A stretch of 64,000 nucleotides of DNA from Pomphorhynchus laevis (Eukaryota; Acanthocephala; Palaeacanthocephala; Echinorhynchida; Pomphorhynchidae), in NCBI GenBank assembly GCA_012934845.2, contig WNNJ02003807.1:62001-126000 (forward strand). Direction: 5' to 3'. The stretch's first letter is position 1, and the number at the start of each line of letters is the position of its first letter. Both the position numbers and the translations under genes were made by a program. A model generated the notes under the pieces. It did not search any database. It was given only the letters and a program-made list of their open reading frames with translations, and was not told where the DNA came from. Shown here piece after piece: positions 50,259 through 62,201 of this stretch.

Positions 50259-50588
50259 ACAAATTGTTAGATTATAAATAATAAAAGCATCATTCAAATG
50301 ATGATTATCAAAAATTAATTATTAGTAACGAATTGGATGAGCGTAAGAATGTTTACAACATCAAATTTAAACGAGTTACAGTAAAATATTAAACTAGGTT
50401 TAGATTCAAGCAAGGTTTAGGCAATACATACATAAGGTATGTTTTGTAAGGTATACCATTCATAAGGTCTTGTTATATAAATGGCCCTGTACAATATGAT
50501 TGACAGATAAAATGAGAAACAAATTGTTAGATTATAAATAATAAAAGCATCATTCAAATGATGATTATCAAAAATTAATTATTAGTAA
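50259..50588. repeat. 70-bp direct repeat, 260 bp apart
   Basis: 50259-50328 and 50518-50588 are identical over about 70 bp (ACAAATTGTTAGATTATAAA and AATAAAAGCATCATTCAAAT). The second copy lies inside the left arm of the large inverted repeat; the first lies just outside it. Confidence 0.9.
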
Positions 50589-52952
50589 TAATTCAACGAA
50601 TGATGACAATTTACATTTTTACTCTATGCATATTCAAAATTATAATTAAATATATTTAATAATAAAAATTATTAAATATATAATGTTTAATGCGTCAACT
50701 CGAATATAAGTAACTATATGAGCAATTTGGTTTCGTTGGAGATGATTTGTTGTAAGTTTCACAAAACATAAACCAGCTTACATGGTTTATGTATCATGGT
50801 TTTCGTCATATCTATCAAACCGTACATTTCGCGTCTATTCTAATTCTTCTCTCTCCCATCCTTCATCCATCCCGACCGCTGTTCTGAGCGGTCGGGATGG
50901 AGTTCGGCTTCCATTTCGACAACCGACTTTCACTTAAACCTTTCATTAGAGATAAAGTACGCTCATCTACCTTGATTCTCCATAACCTCCGTTAAATTCG
51001 TAGCTTGATCGATTCGTAGAATCGATCAAGTAGCTTGATCGATTCGTGAAATTCCTAGCTTGATCGTAGCTTGATCGTAACTTATCTCTTCTTGTATGAC
51101 TCTCATATCTTCTCCTCTTTTTCTCAAGACTTAATTACTGTCTTAGTCTATTTGCTAACTCACCTAAATCCACTCTTCTTCCCCTACAGCGCATTGTCAA
51201 CGCAGCCGTCTGAATTCTCCTTCGTTTCGTCGTTTTAATCATACATCCCATCAGCTGCTTTTCTTTTGTTGAATCATCTGCTCATTCATATACGTCAATC
51301 AACCTCCCTGTCGTGCTTCAAACGTTAAATCCGATCCCATTTAAATAATTTAACTAATTTATTTTCTTGACGTTTGATGTTTTTTTTGTTGTTAGTTGAC
51401 TTGTAAGCGTGCAGCTGGCACACATTTTCAACGCTAAATAAATTATTAAATTTTTTTTATAAAAATAATAATAAAGACAGTTATTATTACATCCTAATAG
51501 AATACTTTAAAAGTTAATTAAATTTTTGTTGGCGAAATTTATAGTTGCTAAAATTTCACCAAATAAAGGAGTTATGATTTTTTAAGTTTTTCTCATAAAA
51601 TGTAATCGCTTTTAGAAGTTTATATATTATGTCTTCCGTTTTTATCAATTTAATTATACGCAGTTTGGTATAAGTGAATTGCGTCATTTTTGTTTTATTT
51701 GAAGAATATTTCGTTTGTTTTAAAAGGAAGTTTGAGTATTGAATTTTCTCCTCTGATTTCTTTTAAACGGGACATAATGCAACACATATTTGAAAAATAT
51801 ATTATTTAATATAATAATATAATAATATATTATTATATTGTTTATATTATTATATCGTTTGTCCTATATATTTTTATATACGACAAACATGGCAAGTTTT
51901 GCTGAACGTATTTACTAGCATAAATATAATGTTAAAAAGGAACAGGATCTGGCACTGTAACCATTCCTTAAACAATAATCATATCATATCTTTCCAGAAT
52001 AGTTTAATAATTTCCGTGGAAAACGAAGAATTTTAGAACGAAGAATACAGAAAGCATATTTTATGAATAAAATTAAAAATATATTAATGCGTAATAATAA
52101 ATCGGATATTGATGTTATAAGTAATATTTTATAATTATAAATGTTTTGTAAAATTTGATATTTTATGTAATGCAATTAAGTTTTAATTTTTTTGTTTATT
52201 TTAATTTTTTATGTTGTTTATTTTAATTTAAATTTTATTGTGATTTAAATTTTATTTAGTTTTATTTTGTACTAGTAAATTTTCAATTTAATCTTTTGTT
52301 TTAACAAAAAGACATCTAGTTGCTTGGTATACGGTGCTGTAGTAAACATCACTGTCCATGTGCTGTGGTCTACTGTGCTGGAAAGGATTCTGAACACTTT
52401 GATTCGCTGCATCGTGAACTAACTTTATATTTTGATCAAGTTGTTTATTTTTCATAATTTTGTCTTGATGATAGCAGTTAGCTATCGAAAATTTGAGCTT
52501 TAATAAAAATAATAATTTCACTTTCTCCACAATTCAATGTAATAATTCTATTATATGAAAATCAAAATTGCCATATAATTTTGATATAAAATATTAAATA
52601 TATTTAATAATTTTCATTATTAAATATATTTAATTATAATTTTGAATATGCATAGAGTAAAAATGTAAATTGTCATCATTCGTTGAATTATTACTAATAA
52701 TTAATTTTTGATAATCGTCATTTGAATGATGCTTTTATTATTTATAATCTAACAATTTGTTTCTCATTTTATCTGTCAATCATATTGTACAGGGCCATTT
52801 ATATAACAAGACCTTATGAATGGTATACCTTACAAAACATACCTTATGTATGTATTGCCTAAACCTTGTTTGAATCTAAACCTAGTTTAATATTTTACTG
52901 TAACTCGTTTAAATTGGATGTTGTAAACATTCTTACGCTCATCCAATTCGTT
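50327..52952. mobile_element. Large inverted repeat (355-bp arms) with 1.9-kb loop, TIR-like element
   Basis: The left arm 50327-50681 is nearly identical to the reverse complement of 52598-52952, both starting AACGAATTGGATGAGCGTAA. The loop contains a pyrimidine-rich, GC-richer segment (about 50,830-51,310), a perfect hairpin around CCATCCCGACCGCT (50,869-50,901), several copies of TAGCTTGATCG, and an 80-codon minus-strand frame at 52,288-52,530 starting MEKVKLLFLLKLKFSIANCY without a known domain. No transposase is recognisable and the flanks show no clear target duplication. Either a non-autonomous TIR transposon or an inverted duplication. Confidence 0.65.
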
Positions 52953-53790
52953 TGTGTAATAAAAAAATAATTTTTTATATGAAATCCTACATCAAATAAT
53001 ATTCGATTTGTAATAACTGATGTATCAAAATAAACAAAAGTTCAAATTTTTTAGAATCTATAATTACACATTCACTTTATAAGTTATCACAAATATTTCT
53101 ACACTTAGACACTAATTACTAACTAATAATATTTACTGACGCTAAATTATAGTTTCGTTATTTTACAAAGAACAAACATTCGAATAAAATAGGTTTTGAA
53201 TAAAAAAAAATTGTAAAACGCAAACTTAATAATTTAAGCATAATGCATTATACTTTGCAAAATGCATTTTAAACACATAAGTATTTGCATATTCACAATT
53301 TTAAACGTAAAACGTATGTGTAGTAAATACACACATTTCGTTTATTTGATTTACTATGCATTGGCTTCTGCTATAATGAATGTAGGTAATGTTATGGTAT
53401 TTCGTTAAACTAATAATGCATTGATATCGGGTGTTAAACTAATAATTAATTATGGAATTTTAACGATTCAATTGGAAAGCATTAGAATCACATTTATTCT
53501 TAAAGTTACATAACTTTATTATAATATTTAAATGTTATGTAATATTTGATATTATTATATTATCATATTATATTAATATTATCATATTATTATATATTTA
53601 TTAATAATATTTAAATATGAAAAATAATAAATTGTTAATAATAAATAAACAATAATTACGACTGTATCTTAATTAAATAGCATCCCTAAATAAAATACTG
53701 TGCGTTATGGTTAAATACCTTATTATCTGACTACATGTGTTTGTGTGTGAAGATACTACTATTAATGCGCATTCTTGAAACCCATACATA
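52953..53790. other. AT-rich sequence, no gene seen
   Basis: Between the inverted repeat and the Jockey-like element I see only AT-rich sequence with short TATTATATTA-type repeats. Confidence 0.5.
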
Positions 53791-56070
53791 GAGTTTCGAA
53801 TGCACAAGGCCTCAAGTCCAGAGGGATCTGAGCCTCTGACTACACCAGCGAGCCGCCTTCTGCCTAAACAATTCAGGGTCTCACACCCCTTAAGAGTCCA
53901 TTCGAGCCGGACTATGGTCGGTAAACGCGAGATGAGGAGCTTAAGAAACCTTAGTCTTTGCTCTTAGGGACGTTTTCTCAAAAAGAAGACTATTACTGTT
54001 ATAACCCAAGTACCCCAGAGGCGCACTTGATGTTCCCATTTAATGGTATATGCTGGGCCCGTTTCAGAGCCCACCTATCTCTCTTCAGGATGCGTTTAAG
54101 TCTATCCCTGTCAGCTTTCTCCGACCAATTCACCGTAACGATGAACCGCAGATATTTTATTCGAATCGTGAAGATGGGGAGTGGTTGATGCCGCAAAATG
54201 GAGAGAAGTGTAGAGAGTGCTTATCTCTTAAGTTTCTTTTTGGTGGCAGGGGCGCTATGCATGACTACCACCTGCGATTTGTTGGAGTTTAAAATAAGAT
54301 TAGATGAGAGTAACTGATCTTTGAATCTTTAAAAGAAACGACTGATATTCGACACTACATCTTTGCACCTGCGTCAAGAAAACATGGCTGTGGTATCATC
54401 AATATATACCACAAGATGTTGATCATGTTTAAATGCCTTGAATATAACAATGGAGGCAGCAAGATATAACAGGATAAAGTGAGGATTCTTGAGGCACACC
54501 CGTGATAGGGTAGAACTAAGCGTATCAGGGTCTTCTTCATAGAAGAACCGCGTGGTGTACAGCAATATCTTTACCTTGTTAACAATTCTCGCAGGCAACC
54601 CGACGGACCTGAGAGAGGAGATATCGAAGTGAATAAAGATGCGATTAAATACAGCAGAAAAATCAAGAAAAACTGCCTTAGCAAGTTAATGACTTTTATC
54701 TCGACAAAACTGTTGCACTTCACCAATTGCTGAATGGGTCGAGCGATCTTTAACAAACCCATGGAAATTCGGGAGAAAATGTGTTAAATTACGCCTACTT
54801 AAGTGGACGCGGATTCTACGCCCAAGCGCTTTTTCGTAGATGGAGGTTAGGGAATTTTGGATCGAAATGGGCCACAGGTCTTTGGACATGAAACCGATTT
54901 TACAGGAAGTCGAAAGTATCGCGGTAGCTTGCGAAGAGAGGTATAATTAAATCGGGTTAGACTCGCATTATTTACAACAGGGAAGAATTGGATAGCAGCC
55001 TGTAAGCAGGCCACTATGATTGGATAAAAGTGGAACCTCCTTCTAAGCAATGTATCTTCTTCTAACCGCCAACGACGCAGGTCGTGCGAAATGGTAAGTT
55101 GTTGGCGCGACTGCTAAGTACAGATAAGTTTTAACAACCACATCCTATGAAGCAGTAGTATGTCGAGGAGTGAATTAGTTGCATAGCAATGATAGGTGGG
55201 AGATGGTGGTTTAATGTGTAATCAAGTCTTCCATCTTTTTGGAGTAAGCTTGGTTTTTCGAATCGATCAAACGAATAAGTCCAGGTCGGACAGCTTTCTG
55301 CTAGCTTCAGTGATGTTGGATTTGTTTACATCTACGAAGTTGGAAGTGGTGTTAATTATGGGAGTGCAGTGTCTCTTCATATAGTATTTGTTGAGGTGGG
55401 ATTTACAACCCCATGCTGGATGGTCGCTCTGACAATTCGAGCAGTGTGGGGGGGTGTTGTACTTCCCTTTCATGTGTTGTGAATCTGTTGACTCACAGAC
55501 CCCACATGACTGAGGGGTGTGGCAACCAGATCCACAGTGTCGCTACTTGTGCCAACCATTACAATGGAGGTAGGTCAGGTCATCTGTGCTTACAAGTGAA
55601 AATTTGAGGTTGTGGCCCAGAAACGGATTACAACCCGATCTTGAGATACACTCTGTGTTATCCACCGAGGTGGAGCATAATGCAATCGGTAGGGGAGAAC
55701 CATTTTTTCCATTTAAAAAACAAATGTTGGTTATCTGATAAATCATTTCTAGAGTTTAAAAGTCGTCTGTGTCAAGGTCAGGGGGAATATTTGTTATTTT
55801 GACTGACGCTTGAATAGGTTTAAAAATAATTAAACCAAACTGGGAGAGATTATTATTGAAGTACTTTATGTACTCAGAAGCGATGCCTGAAGAGGTAAAC
55901 GATACTCTTACCTCGGCTTCATAATACTTAATTGAGTTGAATAAAACTCTATTCTTGTATATATCGGTAAAGCTTCGAAACAGACAGTTAAATATTTTTT
56001 GTTTCTCCATGAGTGACGAAAATTTGATCGTAATTAAGTTATGAAGTTTCTTCACTTGAGGAAGTCGCTT
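53790..56070 (-). mobile_element. Decayed Jockey/CR1-type non-LTR retrotransposon
   Basis: Read on the minus strand. ORF1 (about 56070-55267) carries a gag-like segment (KPIQASVKITNIPPDLD) followed by cysteine knuckles: HCGSGCHTPQSC, CGVCESTDSQH and HCSNCQSDHPAWGC. That last CxNCxxxHPAW pattern is typical of Jockey/I-group ORF1. ORF2 retains only the reverse transcriptase: WPISIQNSLTSIYEKALGRR, VFLDFSAVFNRIF, GLPARIVNKV, YLAASIVIFKAF, the catalytic YIDDT, then IKYLRFIVTVNW. ORF1 has in-frame stops near 55,754 and 55,544; the RT part keeps one frame from 54,889 to 53,999 with several stops (54,687, 54,375 and others). The endonuclease domain is missing: fewer than 400 bp separate ORF1 from the RT. 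GC-richer than its surroundings. Confidence 0.75.
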
Positions 56071-56160
56071 CTGTTCAGTTTGTGAGTTAGAAAATAAAAC
56101 AGTACTTACCTCACTTCCTTGAGTGGCATAAATACTTGGTTGTGACGAAGAATTCGTTGA

Positions 56161-56235
56161 GAAGTTATTGAATGACCTTGAAATGTTTTTGCTTTCTTTT
56201 GATAAATATATGACAAGGAAAGGAGTTTAAAACGA
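56161..56235. repeat. 75-bp direct repeat, copy 1 of 2
   Basis: Matches 57795-57868 almost base for base (GAAGTTATTGAATGACCTTG, TATGACAAGGAAAGGAGTTT). It lies just upstream (in minus-strand sense) of the Jockey-like ORF1, so it may be part of that element's 5' UTR. Confidence 0.9.
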
Positions 56236-57794
56236 TAATGTACTTATCACGTGAGGGGAATCGTTTCCGTTGATATTAAGAATCTGTAGGATTGACTGGT
56301 GTAGGCTTCAATATTCTGGTTGCAGACGAAGGAAGAGTACGAGTTGTATAGAAAAAATGAACGAGTATATTGGCCAAATAATATCGAAGCCTTCATTGAA
56401 GTCTTCTTGTTTTCTTTGAAAGTCAAAATTCTTGTGTTGACTGTTGTAATTTAAATACAATTTGTAAGTAGTTATACTTAAAGCTACAGAATATGTGTTT
56501 ACGACATGTCATATCGACTAGCCGAGTTAAGGTGGTTACAAAAAACGTATGAAATTAGGTCGACAGTTATCAACAAAACTAAGCTGAAATAATTTTGAAA
56601 GCATTAAGTGTAAACCTTGCCGTCGTCCAAGAACAAAATATTGTGAATAGATAAATACGGCAATATTTATCTAAAGTTCATTCACGCAATTAAAATACAA
56701 GGTATTAAAATCAACAAACTGCTTATCAACAGGATGTGTTGAGGAGTGTTCGTTGTGCTCAGCTCAGCACATTGTCGAGTCAGGTATTGTGTTAAACCAA
56801 CAACTAAATAACCATTCAAACGACAGAGATAATTGTGACAACGTGACTCAGTTGTAGCTCACTGACCACTATGTAAAGGCTACGATATAAATAAAGATAC
56901 GGTTTTGAGCATGAATTCTGAAATAACGAATATATTTGTAAATTTAGATTTTGAGTCATTTTTTTGTAATTTGTACAAATAATTGTGTTAAATCTGTTGA
57001 TTGAGTTGAATAAAAATCTAAAAAAATTTTGGTATTGATTTCAATGTATATGTTTCAGTAACATTTATTTTCAGTAAAATTTATAATATAATATAAAATT
57101 TAAATTGCAAATTGCAGCATTAAATTTTAATGCTGCAATTTTTATGCCGATATTTTGATATGTTTTTAACATTCATTCGTTTTAGTGGATGCGTTTCTAA
57201 TAAATTCAACCATAGATTTTGCTTCTGTTTATTTACTTAATCATTAAGGATTGCCCAGATTCTACAAAAACCGATTGTAAAAGGTCAAGCGTATTATGTA
57301 GATCATCTTCCATGTCTAGCTTGAGTGAGTAAATTTTATAGAATGTTGCCGTAACGTTTTCTTCCCATTTTGTAATTCAATAAAACGAAAGATTTGCTAA
57401 TGAAATTGTCATTTTAGCTAATTCAACGCTCAATTTGTAAATTGTCAACTAGAATTATTCAAAGTATTAAAATATTAAAACTCGTTGATGATATTTTCGT
57501 TTCAGATAATCGAAAATTTCAATTGTGGTACAAATTTATCTAATATAATTAATCTGTATAATTAATTATCTTGGCAATTATCTTGGCTATAATGTATTAA
57601 TTATTAATTACTTTTCATTATATAACGATGTCTATTGTAATGAGGAATTAAATCGCCTCCGAGGATTAGACAATTTCCAGTACAGTTTGTACTTTTAGAT
57701 TCGAAATCTAAATTGCAATTACTAAATTAAATTTATTACAGTATTATGATATTATGATAACATTATATTACTATATTAATATGGATTAATATAT
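56236..57794. other. Intervening region between the 75-bp repeats
   Basis: The first 600 bp are GC-richer (GTTGTGACGAAG-like patches) and may still belong to the Jockey-like element's 5' region or another decayed insert. The remainder is AT-rich. No ORF of note. A short palindrome (AAATTGCAGCAT/ATGCTGCAATTT) lies near 57,109-57,140. Confidence 0.4.
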
Positions 57795-57868
57795 GAAGTT
57801 ATTGAGTGACCTTGAAATGCTTTTGTTTTTTTTGATAAATATATGACAAGGAAAGGAGTTTAAAACGA
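57795..57868. repeat. 75-bp direct repeat, copy 2 of 2
   Basis: Second copy of 56161-56235, 1.63 kb away and 190 bp upstream of the R2-like copy 2. It may be a broken fragment of the same 5' UTR. Confidence 0.9.
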
Positions 57869-58054
57869 GTTAAAATAAGTCTTGGTTATTAAAACTCTTA
57901 CAATCAGATAAATATTACAAAACATTTTAACGAGAAATATTCTCGATGAGTAACTAACAAACATAACAAACATCTTACAATCCTTCGAATCTTTTAATCC
58001 ATTAATAACAAAGAATCACTGTGCTCAGTATCAACGCTCTGAAATCGACGCTAC

Positions 58055-61000
58055 ATGCCTAGAGGAGTACCTTCTTCGCTATCAAAATGCTGCAACTGCA
58101 ACACGAGTGCAGCCAAATGTATTCGCTGTAAATGTGCGCGCAATTCGAAACCTTGCACAACGTGCTCTGCTCCTAACTGCTCCAGGAAAAACCCGGTGCT
58201 GTCCACACACGCGTCTACCAATGTCCAACTTACATCGCACTTACTTGCTACACCTGAAACTCAAAACGTTGGAACAAAAAGTCCGCGGAACATTCTTCAG
58301 ACAGAATTTGAGCCTATAACTGCAACCATCTCGCAACTCCAATCTTCATCAGATACTCTCTCGGTGGAGTCGATATTGCATGAAGTTATTCTATGAAAAC
58401 CAAACCTGTTTAGACTACCAAGATGCATCGGATCTAAGCGATTTATCTCAGAGCTTGCACGGATATATGAATTAGCATCCACAAACGATTGCTCGCTTTC
58501 ACTCGCGGTTGTCATCAGTCAGTTAATCCTCCAGCGCCATGCTAAAGCGAACCCTAAGCAACTAAAACAAATTCTCGATCGCAGACTTAATTGTTGGACA
58601 AGCGGAGATATGCAAACGCTGCTCAACGAAGCTCGTTTTCTCCAGTCTCAGTCTTCCCACAAGCTATATGATCCTCTAAATAATGATATTCTGAAAACTG
58701 TTCAGAAGCTTGTTCTTGGTGGGAAGATGACAGCTGCTGTCAAATTACTTGAATCAAATGATGGTAGAGGGCATCCTCTTCGAATAGACGAAATAATAGA
58801 CGGCCAAACAGTGAAACAAATTCTTATTGATAAGCATTCGATGGCTTCAGCAAAATCTGATGACGCCATTCTGCGCAGGCCTATCGATGACATTCCTGAG
58901 TTTCACCCAGTTGCATTTGATTCTATTGACTTTGAACTGATCGTTGCCAACTCTAAGAAAGTAAAGGGAGGAGCGGGCCCGTCCGGATTAGATGCAAGAG
59001 CATGGCATCGAATGTTGGTTAACTTTGGGGCATAATCGAAACGTCTAGCTGAATCACTTGCATCTTTCGCTCGACAATTAGCATTAAATCCAATCTCACA
59101 GGAGTCGATGACAGCCTTCACCGCTAGTCGCCTTATTCCTCTTAGCAAAAATCCCGGCGTACGTCCTATAGGAATAGGAGATGGTTCTAGACGCATTATA
59201 TCTAAATCAATATTGAAAATAATATCACCCCAACTGCAAACAATATGCGGGAACGTCCAATTCTGCGCCTCGCAGCGTGCTGGCACCGAATGTGTTATTC
59301 ACGGTATTCGTGACTCGTTGAAGAGAAATCCTACATTCGTGCTACTCACAATAGATGCTGACAACGCATTCAACAGAGTGAATAGAATGACCGCTCTCTC
59401 AAACATGCCAAATATCTGTCCAGCATTGAACACAGTCCTTTCTAACCTATACAGAAAGCCGACACTGCTAACAATTGACAGCGAATTCTTACTATCTGCT
59501 AAAGGATTTACACATGGCGAGGTCTTTTCGATGGCAGCATTTGCCTCTGCAACACTTCCGTTACTACTCCGTATTAAAAGAACTTGCCCAAACATAAAAC
59601 AGTTATGGTACGCAGACGACGGCAACCTCATAGGTTCTCCACAAGATGTCATTGAAGCATTTAAGTTGCTTTAATCCTTCGGCCCCTCATATGGCGTACA
59701 CTTAAATCCGGGAAAATGCAAGGTATATTCCAACGGGAACGACATCTTGACTTTCCAATCGTTACTTGATAACGCTGAAGTCTCCATCGTTGAGGATGGC
59801 CTACCCGTTCTTAGAGTACCAATCGGATCAGCCGAATACATGGAGACGTTTATACGATCATCAGTTTCCTCCCTTTGCACATCAGTGTCACAGTTGAAGA
59901 AAGTAGGAGAGTTAGACACTCAGGTTGCATACGTGTGCTTAATTAAGTCTATTCAGCATAAATGGACACATACTCAACGATGCTAAGAGTGCCCCTCTGC
60001 GTGGTTCGCCCCTCTGACACTGAAACTAAAGTCTACAATATCACATATTTTTGACATTGATATTTCTCAAGACGATATCTTATGGCGCACATGCCAGTTG
60101 AGTTTTCGCAACGGCGGTTTATGCATTAGAGATCCGTCCACGTTACCAAGCAACGAATATCGATCATCGACCTCAGTGTGTGAGCCAAGCATACAAGGAT
60201 ATATTGGCTCGGTACTTAATTCTATGCAGGAGACAATTATTAAAAATCTACGGGCAGCAAAAGCCTCTAGTGAAAAGCTTGACCAAGAAGATATTTTGAG
60301 CAATGCGAGTGGAATTCTGTGTACCGCAATTGAGCATGCTTCAACAACAGGGGCTTCGTCATGGCTATCCGGATATCCTACATTCGATCGAGCAACTCGA
60401 TTAAGTAACATCGAGTTTTGTGATTCTATTTCTTCTAGATACGGAATTACGCCTAAATCCGCACCAACTCAATGTAAATGTAGGCAGATTAATACAGTTG
60501 CCCATGCTCTCTCATGCCCATTCGGTGGTCTTCCGTCGATGCGACACGATGCCGTGCGCGATTTTATTGCCTATCAGCTAACAGAAACATCGTATAACGT
60601 ACAAGTCGAGCCGCTGCTTACACCAGTCCCGCCAAACTTTGACTTTAGAAACGGCTCAACGACAAAAGACCGTGATGCTAGGCTCGACATTGCATGCTCA
60701 GGGTTGTTATGGTGATAGGAGTGAGCGAACTTTCTTCGACATTTGCGTGTTTAACGCTTTCGCTCAGTCCAACTCCTCCAAGACACCAGAGTCCTGCTAT
60801 AAGTACCACCAACAGCGAAAGCGCAGTAAATATCTCGAAAGAATAACAGAGTTCGAGCGGGGGTCTCTTGTACCCGCCGTCTTCTCATTCTCAGGTGGAA
60901 GCGGTGACAATGCCACACAACTTTTAAGACGGATCGCATCTAAATTGGCAAATAAGCGAGCAAGCAGATACCCCGACGAGCTTACAAAGCTTAGAACGCG

Positions 61001-61079
61001 TCTAGGCCTATTACTTGCAAAAATGACATCGCGATGCATCAGAGGAACGCGATCTGCAATCGGACGTCCAGAATTTTGA
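58055..61079 (+). mobile_element. R2-like non-LTR retroelement, copy 2: near full length, stopped in frame
   Basis: One frame runs from ATG 58055 to about 60,700, then shifts by one base to the stop at 61,079 (about 1,007 codons). Order: cysteine-rich N-terminus (about 12-46, CCNCNTSAAKCIRCKCARNS and KPCTTC); a region ending GGAGPSGLDARAWHRML (about 305-325); reverse transcriptase (about 350-545) with VRPIGIGDGSRRIISKSI, LLTIDADNAFNRVN, the variant motif GFTHGEV and catalytic YADD (about 519-522); a CCHC knuckle CKCRQINTVAHALSC (about 806-820); then FGGLPSMRHDAVRD, DARLDIACSG and RTFFDICVF, matching the restriction-like endonuclease layout of R2; and the tail LVPAVFSFSGGSGDNATQLL. In-frame stops: TGA 58394, TAA 59033, TAA 59672, TAA 59984. 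Codon use and GC content differ sharply from the host genes. Confidence 0.85.
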
Positions 61080-62200
61080 ACCCAAACTGAACTGAATTCT
61101 CATTTACGGGCCCATTTGCGGGTAACCCAAAGATTGTAAAATAATAATAATGATAAATAAAAAAAATAAAAAATATTAATATGGATAATAAATTATATTA
61201 TTACATATTATATTATTATATTATAATGTGTAATTTTATAATACGTAATATTATAATATTCGGTCATTGACGCTGAATATCCGGTCGGTGAGGATTATAT
61301 ATTAATATTGATGTTCAATTTTTGTAAAACTTCATAATTATTGATTTATATATTCCAGTAAATTAGGTATTTTATAACGTTTTCTAAATTAAGTGAATTT
61401 ATATTTATGCAGTTATGGTTTAAAATGTTCAATCTAACAAAATGTTTTGTAAAATTAAACATTTTTTGAATTTCTATTAAAAAATTTTGGAATCAGCAAA
61501 ATTTTCTTTTTAAAATTTTATAAACTAAAATCGAACGTTTTGAGCGCCCTGCTCTTCTTCAGTGTCTTTGATATAAATAGTGTTATCAAATACAGCTATT
61601 TGATATAACCAGTTACATAATTTATTTCGAAATAAACTTTATATATATTTATATATAAATAAACTATATATAATATATATGTAATTAAAATATATAAGCG
61701 ATTAAAATAATCATTAAAATAATCGATTATATTAATCGCTTATAAATAAACGGAAAATATTTGATAAATACAACACAAATCGATAAAGACACTATTATCA
61801 ACCTCCAAAAGGCGTGATTTAAAATTATTAATAACATAATAACCATATAATAATCATATAACCATATAATATTGACCATAATTATTGTGATCAATAGATA
61901 TTAGAATCGGTACTGGTGATCCTTTGATGGATTCTTTCATTTATTTGTTAATATTGCTAGATCGCACAAAGTTATTTTGCCATCGAAGCTATATTATTCC
62001 CTCATTACTTTCAACTCCATGTATTTTTAATGAATTTGTCGTATTACGGCAAAGAATTTGCAATCTGTATTTGCATGCTAAAGTGAAATTTTGAGAATAA
62101 AAAAAACGAGAAAACCGTTTTTAGAAAACCGAGAATCTGGTGTTGATTTTTAACAGTCATTTTCGTTTGTTCCGATTATTCTAACCATCATTTGTATTAA
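61080..62200. other. AT-rich sequence downstream of the R2-like element
   Basis: Begins with a run of AATAATAATGATAAATAAAA directly after the element, possibly its simple-repeat 3' tail. The rest is AT-rich with no gene seen. Confidence 0.4.
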
Positions 62201-62201
62201 G

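Noticed and set aside
53999-54292. Plus-strand ORFs at 53,958-54,292
   Set aside because: They are antisense to the reverse-transcriptase frame of the Jockey-like element, which has clear motifs on the minus strand.
58055-61079. Stop codon reassignment (TAA/TAG as Gln, TGA as Trp) to explain the in-frame stops of the R2-like element
   Set aside because: Host genes in the window use TAA (HEATR1, LITAF) and TAG (phosphatase) as normal terminators and their coding exons contain no in-frame stops, so the standard code applies.
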